Part shown: positions 6,800 to 14,062 of the stretch, one piece after another
Position numbering within the stretch: position 1 is the first letter of the stretch
How the letters are laid out: each line of letters opens with the position of its first letter
Assembly: GCA_029856295.1 (NCBI GenBank)
Contig: JAHQWS010000313.1
Coordinates: forward strand, 1-14,668
Reading direction: 5' to 3'
DNA length: 14,668 nucleotides
Origin: Promethearchaeia archaeon
GTDB lineage: Archaea; Asgardarchaeota; Lokiarchaeia; Sigyniarchaeales; SOKP01
Position numbers and translations under genes: made by a program
The notes under the pieces: model-generated
What the model saw: only the letters and a program-made list of their open reading frames with translations
Told to the model about the DNA's origin: nothing
The model's database searches: none

Positions 6800-7657
6800 T
6801 CAATTAATTTTCAATAGTTTAGCGGCATTTTCACTTAATATTTTTTTCTTGAATCCTTTTGAAATATGAAGGTCTTCCACTGCTGGTATTATCCGAGACC
6901 ATTGACATAAGGGATAATCAGATGCGAATAAAACTTTATGTTCAATACTATAATTTGTAAATGCATCCCAGGGAAAATAGCCGTAAAGGTCAGGATGTGC
7001 AGATATATCAACGTAAACATTTGGATGTCTTAATACAACTGAATAGGTATCCCAAAACCAGGGAGTCCCCATATGTCCGATAATAATTGGCAAATCTTCA
7101 TGTCGCATTGCTACTTCATCAATTAGCGAAGGATGACCATATTTTGCCACGGATCCCTTAGTTGAAACTTGATGTCCGCCATGAGTCCAAAGAATTATCT
7201 CTAGATCTGTCATTTTTTTCCATAGCGGATCATACTTCTTGTCAGAAATATCAAACTTTTGTACAGGTGGTACAAGCTTAATACCTTTAAGTCCTAATGA
7301 ATTTATTGCATAATCCAATTGCTCCATGGCATCCGGTGCTGGAACATCTATACAGCCAAAACCAATTAACCTTTTAGGGTATTTTGAAGCTAAGTTAGCA
7401 ATGTCATCATTATTCACCATACAAACACCATAAGCAGTAGTGATATTAAATGATACAATTACTGCCTTATCAACCCCATTTTTATCCATTAAAGAGATAT
7501 AGTCGTCAATCGAAGTTTTATTTGCGAGCTGGTCCAAAAAGGGTCGCATACGTTTACGTTTCAATGTGCCAGCTCCCCACATTACGTCAGCAATTTTCTC
7601 TAAATCTCCCCAGGTTGCTTCTTTACAAAAAGGGTGTATATGCATATCAATAATCAT
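6800..7657 (-). CDS. Amidohydrolase family 2 protein (COG2159-type, ACMSD-like TIM barrel)
   Basis: The 285-residue soluble protein carries the complete metal-site set of the amidohydrolase-2 group: H6-x-H8 in MIIDMHIHPF, H159 in LWTHGGH, H195 in IIGHMGTPW and D247 in FASDYPL. The family includes decarboxylases such as aminocarboxymuconate-semialdehyde decarboxylase and various hydrolases acting on small carboxylated or cyclic compounds. Substrate is unknown. Length is normal for the family's shorter members. The start is ATG at 7657 with GAGGT 7 bases upstream. A TATA-like box at 7693-7701 and the T-rich terminator of the MFS gene ahead suggest it is transcribed separately. It is convergent with the membrane amidohydrolase and not closely similar to it, so the two are not a recent duplication. 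Confidence 0.87.
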   Translation of the reverse strand: MIIDMHIHPFCKEATWGDLEKIADVMWGAGTLKRKRMRPFLDQLANKTSIDDYISLMDKNGVDKAVIVSFNITTAYGVCMVNNDDIANLASKYPKRLIGFGCIDVPAPDAMEQLDYAINSLGLKGIKLVPPVQKFDISDKKYDPLWKKMTDLEIILWTHGGHQVSTKGSVAKYGHPSLIDEVAMRHEDLPIIIGHMGTPWFWDTYSVVLRHPNVYVDISAHPDLYGYFPWDAFTNYSIEHKVLFASDYPLCQWSRIIPAVEDLHISKGFKKKILSENAAKLLKIN

Positions 7658-7690
7658 ATTTTAAACCTCATTTATTTGATAAAAAATTTA

Positions 7691-7703
7691 GGTTTTTATA
7701 TCC
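7691..7703 (-). promoter_or_regulatory. TATA-like promoter of the amidohydrolase-2 gene
   Basis: On the minus strand GGATATAAAAACC is centred about 40 bases upstream of the ATG at 7657, giving a predicted leader of about 15 bases that still contains the Shine-Dalgarno. Confidence 0.45.
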
Positions 7704-7762
7704 CTAATTATGATAAAATCCCATTGATTATATTATTTTTTCAAGAGATGTTATCAACAATT

Positions 7763-7786
7763 AAAAAAATTAAAAATAAAAAAAAA
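7763..7786 (-). terminator. Multiple T-tract terminator after the MFS transporter gene
   Basis: On the minus strand T9, T5 and T7 runs occur in succession (7778-7786, 7772-7776, 7763-7769) directly past the stop codon at 7789. This is the strongest U-tract in the window. Confidence 0.6.
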
Positions 7787-7788
7787 TT

Positions 7789-9102
7789 TTAAACCTTTAT
7801 GATTTCATCTTTCCCTAATTTATACTCATATTGTTCCCTATCTAGCATTAAAAAGGGTATCAATGCAACGCTTTCTAAAATTATCATGAATATAAAAATG
7901 GTTCCATAAATCATTAAAGTATCGGATGTTGTTCCTGATAAAGTATTGAACATTATTCCAGTAAGCACCATTCCTAACAGCGTACCAAAATTAATAAATG
8001 AGACGCATATTGAAAAATAAGTACTAGTAAATTTAGGATATTGTTTAGCATATTCACCAGCAACTGCAGTAAATGCAGAAAATATCCATCCGCTGGCAAT
8101 TCCGACCAAGCATGCGAAAAATATTAATACTGGAAGGGGAGAAGGTACTAAAAGTAAGAGGAGCGAAACGGTGTTTAATCCCATTGAAAAAAATACAGCC
8201 GTTCTTCTTGATATTTTATCAGCAACTATGCCTCCCAAGATTGCCCCAATAATTATTCCCAAACTGATGAATAGTGTGACTAATGCTTGAGGTTCATATA
8301 AACTTATATCTAATGATGCAAGAGTAGCTCCTTTAGGGTTTATATATCCTGCCTTAATAAGAATATACAGAGATAAAAATGTGTATACAACTCCTCCAAC
8401 AATTTGCATGAAAAAAGAATAAATGAACATTTTCCAGTTTTCTGCTTTCTTGAAAATTATTTTAAGAGTTTTGCCAAGACCTTCTGCTTTAGGTACTTCG
8501 ATATCTTTAATTAGGAGAGAAAATATCGGGAAAGACATCATCATTATTCCTAAAGAAATAAATATTGCTTGAATTGGTAGAAATACCAAAAAAAGTAATA
8601 TCACTGGTCCACCTGCGATTATTCCTATTGCTCTCAATCCCCAGCAAAAGCCTTGCGTACGACCCAATTGATTTTTAGGACAAATGTCCATGATAAATCC
8701 ATCTAAGGCAGTATCTGAGATAAAAATGCCAAAACTAATGATAATCCCTGCCAACGTGAACAGCCTTACAGCAGCATCAAAAGTCTGTGGAATCATAAAA
8801 GCTATCATTATCCAAATAATACCGGCTATAAAATCTGGGATTATAATCCAAGGTTTACGCCTGCCTAGGTTTTTTACTTTAACTTTATCAGTTAAAATCC
8901 CATAAATTATTTTTATTGCTCCAGGAAAAAGAATTATTGATAGCATGAATGCTAAAGCCGCTTGATCTATTTCACCATAAGTAGTTAATAAGTATACTGG
9001 AATAACCATGGTAAAAATACTCGTATAGATTCCTTGAACAAAGTAATTTAAGCCAAAAATTCCTGTGTATGATTTTTTATATTCAAATTCATTATTTTCC
9101 AT
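7789..9102 (-). CDS. MFS transporter, 12 membrane segments
   Basis: The 437-residue protein is polytopic, with about 12 hydrophobic segments arranged as two halves. The first half has a motif-A-like cytosolic loop YGILTDKVKVKNLGRRKPW (about residues 68-86) and the second half its counterpart GGIVADKISRR after the central loop. A segment LDGFIMDICPKNQLGRTQGFCWG (after the fourth helix) resembles the AmpG/PucC-like and GPH-type branches of the superfamily. The substrate cannot be deduced; sugar, peptide or cofactor export or import are all possible. The start ATG at 9102 has only a weak GGTTAA upstream; the next in-frame Met would cut the first helix. The gene is followed by a strong T-tract and preceded by the terminator of the nitronate monooxygenase gene, so it probably forms its own unit. 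Confidence 0.85.
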   Translation of the reverse strand: MENNEFEYKKSYTGIFGLNYFVQGIYTSIFTMVIPVYLLTTYGEIDQAALAFMLSIILFPGAIKIIYGILTDKVKVKNLGRRKPWIIIPDFIAGIIWIMIAFMIPQTFDAAVRLFTLAGIIISFGIFISDTALDGFIMDICPKNQLGRTQGFCWGLRAIGIIAGGPVILLFLVFLPIQAIFISLGIMMMSFPIFSLLIKDIEVPKAEGLGKTLKIIFKKAENWKMFIYSFFMQIVGGVVYTFLSLYILIKAGYINPKGATLASLDISLYEPQALVTLFISLGIIIGAILGGIVADKISRRTAVFFSMGLNTVSLLLLLVPSPLPVLIFFACLVGIASGWIFSAFTAVAGEYAKQYPKFTSTYFSICVSFINFGTLLGMVLTGIMFNTLSGTTSDTLMIYGTIFIFMIILESVALIPFLMLDREQYEYKLGKDEIIKV

Positions 9103-9228
9103 GATTTTTAACCATTTTAATTTTAGTATAAAACTACATTAATTTTCTTATAATTTAAATTTTTAATTCTTAAGCTTAAAAATTTTTTATTTTAAATATA
9201 CATTATATCAGAATGGTAATAAAATAGT

Positions 9229-9242
9229 AAAAAAATAAAAAA
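9229..9242 (-). terminator. T-tract terminator after the nitronate monooxygenase gene
   Basis: On the minus strand T6 and T7 runs (9237-9242, 9229-9235) begin 16 bases past the stop codon at 9259. The rest of the 156-base spacer to the MFS gene is AT-rich with TATA-like stretches such as ATTATAAG near 9147-9155. Confidence 0.5.
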
Positions 9243-9258
9243 CGATAAAGTGAATTCA

Positions 9259-10140
9259 TCAAGAAATAATGTTTAATTCATTTGAAGTAAATCCCCACGA
9301 TTTTAAAATTAGTTCAGCATTATTCATTATTTCTTCAATAAAATCTTTTATTGGAATTATGTTTTTTCTGTGTGCTACTGCTGTTGATGGTGTTTTAATA
9401 TCTCTTGCTTCGAAATCATAGATTTTTTTATGAAAATGCTCATCAAAAATATTGGTGTTTAGCCATTTTTCTTTTAATTCAGTAGACGCGGGACATTCTT
9501 TAGTGAGCATGATAGCAGTTCCGAAACATACTGCTTCTGCACCCATAGCTAAAGCGCCTAAAAATCCACGAGCATCACCTATACCTCCTGCAGCGATTAT
9601 AGGAACTTTCAATAATTTCTTAGTAATTGTTAAATTTACTAATGTTGTATTTTGAAAAGGGTGTTTCGCTCCTGCTCCTTCCAAACCGACAAGGGTTATT
9701 GCATCAGCTCCTGCCTTTTCAGCGGATAAAGCATGCTTAGGTAAAGCACATTTATGGTACCAATAACATCCTGCCTCGTGAACTCTCTTACCTATAAATG
9801 TTGCTTGGTATGCTGAGGTCGTAAATATATTTAATCCCTCATTTAGGCCTATTTCAACGTATTTTAAATAATCATCTTCAGTTAATTGCCCATAAGGAGT
9901 TTTTACACCGGGAGGGCGCACAGATATGTTAATCCCAAATGGCTTATCTGTCATACTTTCCATTCCTTGTAAAACTTTTTTAAATCCATCTACTTTATAA
10001 TTTAAGGCAGTAATTATTCCCAATCCTCCCCCATTTGAGAAAGCAGCGGCAAATTTCGCTTTTCCCAGCCCTGCAAATGCACCCATTATTATAGGGTATT
10101 TAGTCTTAGTCATTTGATTGATGCGTGTGTTCCAAATCAA
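9259..10140 (-). CDS. Nitronate monooxygenase / FabK-like FMN enzyme (2-nitropropane dioxygenase family)
   Basis: The 293-residue TIM-barrel flavoprotein shows the family motifs in order: KYPIIMGAFAGLG (14-26), GGGLGIITA (37-45), PFGINISV (67-74), a GLEGAGAKH segment around 152-160 that binds flavin near the active site, and IIAAGGIGDARGFLGALAMGAEAVCFGT (181-208), the FMN phosphate-binding loop. Members oxidise alkyl nitronates or act as enoyl reductases; which applies here is not visible. The protein is cytosolic. The frame opens at a TTG (10140), giving MIWNTRINQM, which resembles usual family N-termini. There is no clear Shine-Dalgarno, and an ATG at 10150-10148 is out of frame (see findings). 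NreA lies 39 bases upstream on the same strand with no T-tract between, so the two are likely cotranscribed. Confidence 0.86.
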   Translation of the reverse strand: MIWNTRINQMTKTKYPIIMGAFAGLGKAKFAAAFSNGGGLGIITALNYKVDGFKKVLQGMESMTDKPFGINISVRPPGVKTPYGQLTEDDYLKYVEIGLNEGLNIFTTSAYQATFIGKRVHEAGCYWYHKCALPKHALSAEKAGADAITLVGLEGAGAKHPFQNTTLVNLTITKKLLKVPIIAAGGIGDARGFLGALAMGAEAVCFGTAIMLTKECPASTELKEKWLNTNIFDEHFHKKIYDFEARDIKTPSTAVAHRKNIIPIKDFIEEIMNNAELILKSWGFTSNELNIIS

Positions 10141-10179
10141 ATTTACTCATCTAACTGTGTTCGATTATTAAATTCTAAT

Positions 10180-11517
10180 TTAAAAGAAATTATCAATCGT
10201 TTTTTGAGTTTTTATAAACTTTATTAATTTACTACTTTTTTTCCAATATTTTAGGTCAAGAATTAACCCTTCAGCCATTTTACTTATGGCACTATCGAAA
10301 TTATCTAATTTGATCGGCTTGGCACTCTCCATCGCATTATTAACAGTTTCACGGATTACCCAAACTCCCAGAGGGACGAGATAGCCTGATGAAACCTCTC
10401 GAAATATAAGGATTCGAGCCTGTCTTCGTATTTTGTATAAATATTCACAAACTGCTTTACGTGCGGCATAATAAGCACCAGTAATATTACTTGCATAAGA
10501 TTTTCTACCATTATAAAATTCATAATCAGTCATTATTTGAGGTTTTAGTTTATAATTATCTCCTGAAAGAGAAATATTCCACAGGGAATTAGGGGCCCAA
10601 ACTTCATTCATTTCGTATGTAAATTTTCCAGGAAATAAAAGAATTTTAAAATGATTATCAAGATATTTTGCTTCAAATATTCTATAATCATTAATTTCGG
10701 GAAATTTTTTGATTTCTTTAATCAATCTTTTAGAAATTATATCATCTATCGCGGTAATAGCCCATCTTGTTGGGACTAATTTACGATTGTATTTCTCTCC
10801 AAGTAATCCCGCGGAAAATATCCTAATAATTGATGAAAAAGGAACATTTCCTTTAAGATAAAGGTGTTCAGAAATCGCTTTTTGAGCCTTTAAATCTGTA
10901 TCTGAAACACAGTAATCTACTTTGGGATGGACTTTTACATTTTCGGTAATCCTTATTTGTTCAGTTGTCCCTGACGGACCCATTGGTAACGCATGATTGT
11001 CCATCATCATTCGAAAATTGAGTTTTTCTATCTTCGTTTCAGTATCTACTGGTCTAGCAGCCATAGACAATTCTTGAGAAGTCTCTAATAATCTTTGAGC
11101 TTTTAATGGAAGTGTTTTTTTTCCCCTTTTTTTTTCTTCTCCTATTTTAACGTTTATTTTAAAATTACTACGTACTAAACTACTCCTATATTTAATCACA
11201 TCCACTATTTGCTTACCAAACCACAATTCAGGTGCATCTAAAATATGATAATCATCAATATTTTTATATGTTTCAAATTCCTTAAATGGAACTAGTGGTC
11301 CTATAGCTACATCTGGATAATTATACCGCCCAACAAAAAACCCGGGTGGACTTGCACCAAAGATCTCAACATTTCTTAATGATTTACCAATCTCAAAAGG
11401 AACCATAGACTTTAAAATAGATTTTTTTAATAAGATTGGACAAGTTTTTTTTCCACACAACAGTCTTGCTCCTTTACATCGTAAACAAATGTTTTTTTCT
11501 GTCGGAGGACGTACCAC
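10180..11517 (-). CDS. nreA: NreA-type archaeal DNA repair protein
   Basis: The 445-residue protein opens with a C4 zinc motif C11-x2-C14-x6-C21-x4-C26 in the recognisable form CLRCKGARLLCGKKTCP, characteristic of archaeal Nre proteins. The middle has conserved patches GASPPGFFVGRYNYPDVAIGPL (from residue 54) and RWAITAIDD. It ends exactly with Q438-x2-I441-x2-F444-F445, a perfect PIP box for binding the PCNA sliding clamp. Work on Haloferax Nre proteins links the family to repair of UV and mitomycin C damage through PCNA; the enzymatic activity is unresolved. The only usable in-frame start near the zinc motif is GTG at 11517, without a Shine-Dalgarno; an out-of-frame ATG lies 13 bases upstream. 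The gene is followed by the nitronate monooxygenase gene after 39 bases. Confidence 0.92.
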   Translation of the reverse strand: MVRPPTEKNICLRCKGARLLCGKKTCPILLKKSILKSMVPFEIGKSLRNVEIFGASPPGFFVGRYNYPDVAIGPLVPFKEFETYKNIDDYHILDAPELWFGKQIVDVIKYRSSLVRSNFKINVKIGEEKKRGKKTLPLKAQRLLETSQELSMAARPVDTETKIEKLNFRMMMDNHALPMGPSGTTEQIRITENVKVHPKVDYCVSDTDLKAQKAISEHLYLKGNVPFSSIIRIFSAGLLGEKYNRKLVPTRWAITAIDDIISKRLIKEIKKFPEINDYRIFEAKYLDNHFKILLFPGKFTYEMNEVWAPNSLWNISLSGDNYKLKPQIMTDYEFYNGRKSYASNITGAYYAARKAVCEYLYKIRRQARILIFREVSSGYLVPLGVWVIRETVNNAMESAKPIKLDNFDSAISKMAEGLILDLKYWKKSSKLIKFIKTQKTIDNFF

Positions 11518-11973
11518 TTTATTCGCTCATTTAATAATTTATTGCTAAATTAAACTTCATTCCTTATGATATAAATAGTAATAGAGTTTAAATTTTTAAT
11601 ATTTATATTAAAAACGTAATAAATCTAGTTTGCTATTTGTCTCAATTTGTATATAATAAGTTGAAGAACGCATTTTAAACCAAATTATTTCTTAAATACT
11701 TATATATTGCATTAATTAATGAGTAAAAAATACTAAAATAATTAAAAAAAAAATAATAATTTTTAATTTTTTGTAATTCTGTAAAAGGGTAAATAAAATG
11801 AATTTTTCATATAGGCAATAGTTTTGCTAATTAATTGGTAAATTGTTAATTGCTCTTTTAGTAGTTTTCTAAGTAATTGAGTAGAATTATTGGATTATTT
11901 TTAGATTGAGCTCAGTTAGAATTCAGGAATTTATATATAAAAAAGAGGTTAGTATTATTGGAGAATCAATATA
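11518..11973. other. 456-base spacer without a gene
   Basis: I see no coding frame, tRNA or GC-rich structured RNA here. It holds the nreA promoter region at its left end and the hairpin and T-tract after the VWA gene at its right end. Two further TATA-like elements occur: ACTTATATATTGC near 11698-11710 (with AAATAC ahead of it on the plus strand) and TTTATATATAAA around 11930-11941. Neither faces a gene on the plus strand. A small stem GCTAATTAA / TTAATTGC (11826-11853) with an 11-base loop is probably chance in this composition. Confidence 0.6.
11569..11577 (-). promoter_or_regulatory. TATA-like promoter of nreA
   Basis: TATTTATAT on the minus strand lies about 56 bases upstream of the GTG start, predicting transcription start near 11548 and a leader of about 30 bases. 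Surrounding AT-richness limits confidence. Confidence 0.35.
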
Positions 11974-11983
11974 TTAATATTGA
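11939..11983 (-). terminator. Hairpin over the VWA stop codon followed by a T6 tract
   Basis: TCAATAT (11966-11972) and ATATTGA (11977-11983) form a perfect 7-base stem with a 4-base ATTA loop that includes part of the stop codon region. About 22 bases further on the minus strand is CTCTTTTTT (T-run 11939-11944). Archaea need only the T-tract; the stem may protect the mRNA end or be chance. Confidence 0.4.
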
Positions 11984-12945
11984 GATAATAGCTCGATTAA
12001 AGCTCTGGGAATTTCTTTATAATCAGTTACAGCAAAAAACTTCCCATGACCTACTTTAGCTATTTTTCGACAAGTATCAATACCTCTATCGGCATCATTT
12101 TCAGCGGGCATTCCTATTACATGCAATTTGGGGTATTTTTTTGCCAGAATCATAGGATTTTCTCCTCGATTATAATTCCCATCGGTAATTAAGATGCCAA
12201 ATTGATCTTTCACATTTTCTTTAATTTTAATGAGTTCTTTTAACCCTTTTTCAAGACCAATGTGAATATTTGTAAACCCTACAGCTTCGGAATCTAATAT
12301 CTCATCGATTATATTTGAAATTGACTTAATTCTATTATCAATTTTTTTCAATACCATTGCCGTAGAATTAAATAAAACAATGCTATAATCTTCTTTTTCC
12401 ATATTATAAGCCAAAACTGAAGTGGTTAAAGCGGCATTAAGTAAGGTTTTACCATACATGCTTCCGCTGGTATCAAGAATCAGTATTACCTTTCTTTTTT
12501 GTCTTTTCCTTTTTATCCCATAGATATCTTTATAACTGAGACTTTTTTCATAAATTTTAAGAGGATTGTGTTGAATGGTCTCATCTAAATTAAACTCGGG
12601 CATACCAATATGATAATAGGGCACAGTTTTTTTCTTAATCCCTTTAAGGCCTCTACTGGTTATTTTTAAAGAGGTTTTTAATATGCTTTGGCGAGCTAAT
12701 CGTCTAAAAATATTCTTGTATTTCTTTGAGATCGGCCTTCTTATAAAAAAATAAACCTCTGGCATTATTTCCGGTGATTCTTCAGCTTTTTCAGAAAAAA
12801 ATCTAACACCCTCTTCACAATCAAGAGCATCTGTAGCCGCATAGATGTTTGCTTTAAGCATGCCCATTATGGCTTCAATATTTTTATATTGAATTGCCAT
12901 ATACGTCATATCTTTTATTTGTTTATAATCTAACGAGCCAGCCAA
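11974..12945 (-). CDS. VWA-domain protein with intact MIDAS, partner of the MoxR ATPase
   Basis: Counted from the TTG at 12945 the protein has 323 residues; coding probably starts further upstream (next feature). Residues 1-150 are helical and charged. Residues 151-323 form a von Willebrand A domain with a complete metal-ion-dependent adhesion site: D158-x-S160-x-S162 in LILDTSGSM, T225 in GFTNIH and D255 in ILITDGN. It is thus the ChlD/CoxE-like partner typical of MoxR ATPases, which together act as chaperones or chelatase-like machines that fit metals or assemble complexes. No signal peptide or membrane segment is visible, so it should be cytosolic. TTG at 12945 has no Shine-Dalgarno. The client is unknown. 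MoxR directly upstream supports a two-gene unit. Confidence 0.82.
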   Translation of the reverse strand: MAGSLDYKQIKDMTYMAIQYKNIEAIMGMLKANIYAATDALDCEEGVRFFSEKAEESPEIMPEVYFFIRRPISKKYKNIFRRLARQSILKTSLKITSRGLKGIKKKTVPYYHIGMPEFNLDETIQHNPLKIYEKSLSYKDIYGIKRKRQKRKVILILDTSGSMYGKTLLNAALTTSVLAYNMEKEDYSIVLFNSTAMVLKKIDNRIKSISNIIDEILDSEAVGFTNIHIGLEKGLKELIKIKENVKDQFGILITDGNYNRGENPMILAKKYPKLHVIGMPAENDADRGIDTCRKIAKVGHGKFFAVTDYKEIPRALIELLSQY

Positions 12946-13092
12946 GTATTTATAATAGTCCGATTTTTTCTTTTTTTTCCTGATTATTTCTAATCGTAAA
13001 ATTTCTTTATCAGTAAGTTGTTCAGTTAACCTTACATTCAGCCGTTTTTTCTCAATCTCTTCGATAATTTCCGAAGAGAAATCATCGATTAT
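12946..13092 (-). other. Probable N-terminal coding extension of the VWA gene, no canonical start codon
   Basis: The VWA frame stays open for 49 codons upstream of the TTG, to overlap the MoxR stop codon (TAA 13091-13089); the first in-frame stop is at 13107-13105. The translation looks like real protein: DDFSSEIIEEIEKKRLNVR, then LTEQLTDKEILRLEIIRK, a lysine run (KKKKK) and SDYYKYLAGSLDY, charged and amphipathic and continuous with the helical N-terminus of the VWA protein. No in-frame ATG, GTG or TTG exists in it. An ATG at 13085-13083, six bases from the MoxR stop, is out of frame; one added base after it would give M-D-F-S-S-E and a gene coupled to MoxR. The alternatives are a non-standard start (ATA 13092-13090 or ATC 13089-13087), a sequence error, or a true frameshift. 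Confidence 0.6.
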
Positions 13093-13958
13093 TGAAAATC
13101 TGATTTATTTAATACCGCTAAAACGATGTCCGTAATCAATTCTACTTTAGATTTATTAATCCCATCTTCAAGCTCTATTTTATTATAGAGAGCCATGATA
13201 GCAGCATCAACCCAGTTTTTTGTGCTATTAGTTTTTTCGTATTGGGTCATTAAAGCCGCCATATCAATAGCACCCCTAATGGAGCTTCCCCTTCTTATAG
13301 AAGTGTTATTTCTTGTTATTTGTATTATTTCTTGAGCAATTTTAGGAATTCTTTCATCTTGACTATCAAAATCTACTTCTTGCTTAATAATCTTTATTTC
13401 TTCATCAGGAGTTTGATAATCCAGTTTAATCCAAATAAACCTATCTTTAAGTGCTTCTCCTAAGACAGTAACACCCACGTGAGCAGAAGGGTTTAAAGTA
13501 GCAATTACAAAAAAGTTCTCATCTGCTCTAATCAACTTTAATTTAGGAATTTCTAAAAACTTTTCATCTAATGCCGTTAGTAATACGTTTTGAGTGCTCT
13601 CTGGCATCCGATTTATTTCATTTATAAATAGACAGCCTCCATTCATCATGGCAGAAGCAAGAGGTCCATATAAATATGAATCTTCTATGTAACCCTTAGC
13701 AATTACAAGGGGAGGATCAAAATATCCAATTAGATTGTGTGTTAAGGTTTCCTCAGCACAGTCAATTCGGTAAAACTTAGAATCAAAGTAAGAAGAGACG
13801 GCATTAGCAAGTGTAGTTTTCCCTACACCTACTTCTCCCTCAATTAAAATATTTTTACCTACTGAATGAGCTAATATGATCTTCTTTAACTCATCTGTTC
13901 TACCAATAATTTTGAATTTATCTTGTATGTCTTTTACTTTTTTGGTTTTATCAACCAT
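13089..13958 (-). CDS. MoxR-type AAA+ ATPase
   Basis: The 289-residue ATPase has Walker A GEVGVGKT at 41-48, Walker B CLFINEIN around 109-115 (N at 113 where most relatives have D, with the catalytic E114 kept), sensor 1 asparagine in ATLNPS (N156), an arginine finger in KDRF (R173), and a sensor 2-like arginine patch RRGSSIRGA in the C-terminal lid. The INRMPESTQNVLLTALDEK segment is characteristic of MoxR and magnesium-chelatase I-type proteins, which form hexameric rings that act with VWA partners. Its VWA partner follows directly, overlapping or abutting its stop codon. The start is ATG at 13958; no Shine-Dalgarno is visible, and an AT-rich hairpin lies just ahead of the ATG. EcfT is 104 bases upstream on the same strand with no strong T-tract between, so a common transcript is possible. 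Confidence 0.9.
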   Translation of the reverse strand: MVDKTKKVKDIQDKFKIIGRTDELKKIILAHSVGKNILIEGEVGVGKTTLANAVSSYFDSKFYRIDCAEETLTHNLIGYFDPPLVIAKGYIEDSYLYGPLASAMMNGGCLFINEINRMPESTQNVLLTALDEKFLEIPKLKLIRADENFFVIATLNPSAHVGVTVLGEALKDRFIWIKLDYQTPDEEIKIIKQEVDFDSQDERIPKIAQEIIQITRNNTSIRRGSSIRGAIDMAALMTQYEKTNSTKNWVDAAIMALYNKIELEDGINKSKVELITDIVLAVLNKSDFQ

Positions 13959-13962
13959 AGTT

Positions 13963-13994
13963 CTAAAAATTATTTATTTCTAATAATTTTTTAG
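13963..13994 (-). repeat. Near-perfect inverted repeat immediately upstream of the MoxR start
   Basis: CTAAAAATTATT (13963-13974) pairs with AATAATTTTTTAG (13982-13994), leaving one unpaired base and a 7-base loop. It ends 5 bases from the MoxR ATG, so the stem would cover the ribosome entry site. It is made almost only of A-T pairs and may be weak or chance. Confidence 0.45.
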
Positions 13995-14062
13995 ATTATT
14001 AATTTTATTTAACATCATAATGTTTCTTATAGTATTACAAAATATTATTTATTTGCACTAAT

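Noticed and set aside
6800..7657. Idea that the two convergent amidohydrolases arose by duplication
   Set aside because: They belong to different branches (COG1228-type with the lysine ligand against COG2159-type), differ in length and share only the general metal-ligand pattern.
11798..11821. Tiny frame (MNFSYRQ) with an AAAGGG site upstream in the 456-base spacer
   Set aside because: Seven codons, no conserved context, and such frames are expected by chance in AT-rich DNA.
11518..11973. tRNA or other structured RNA gene in the long spacer
   Set aside because: No GC-rich cloverleaf arms, no T-loop-like GTTCRAATC motif and no snoRNA C/D boxes in register were found on either strand.
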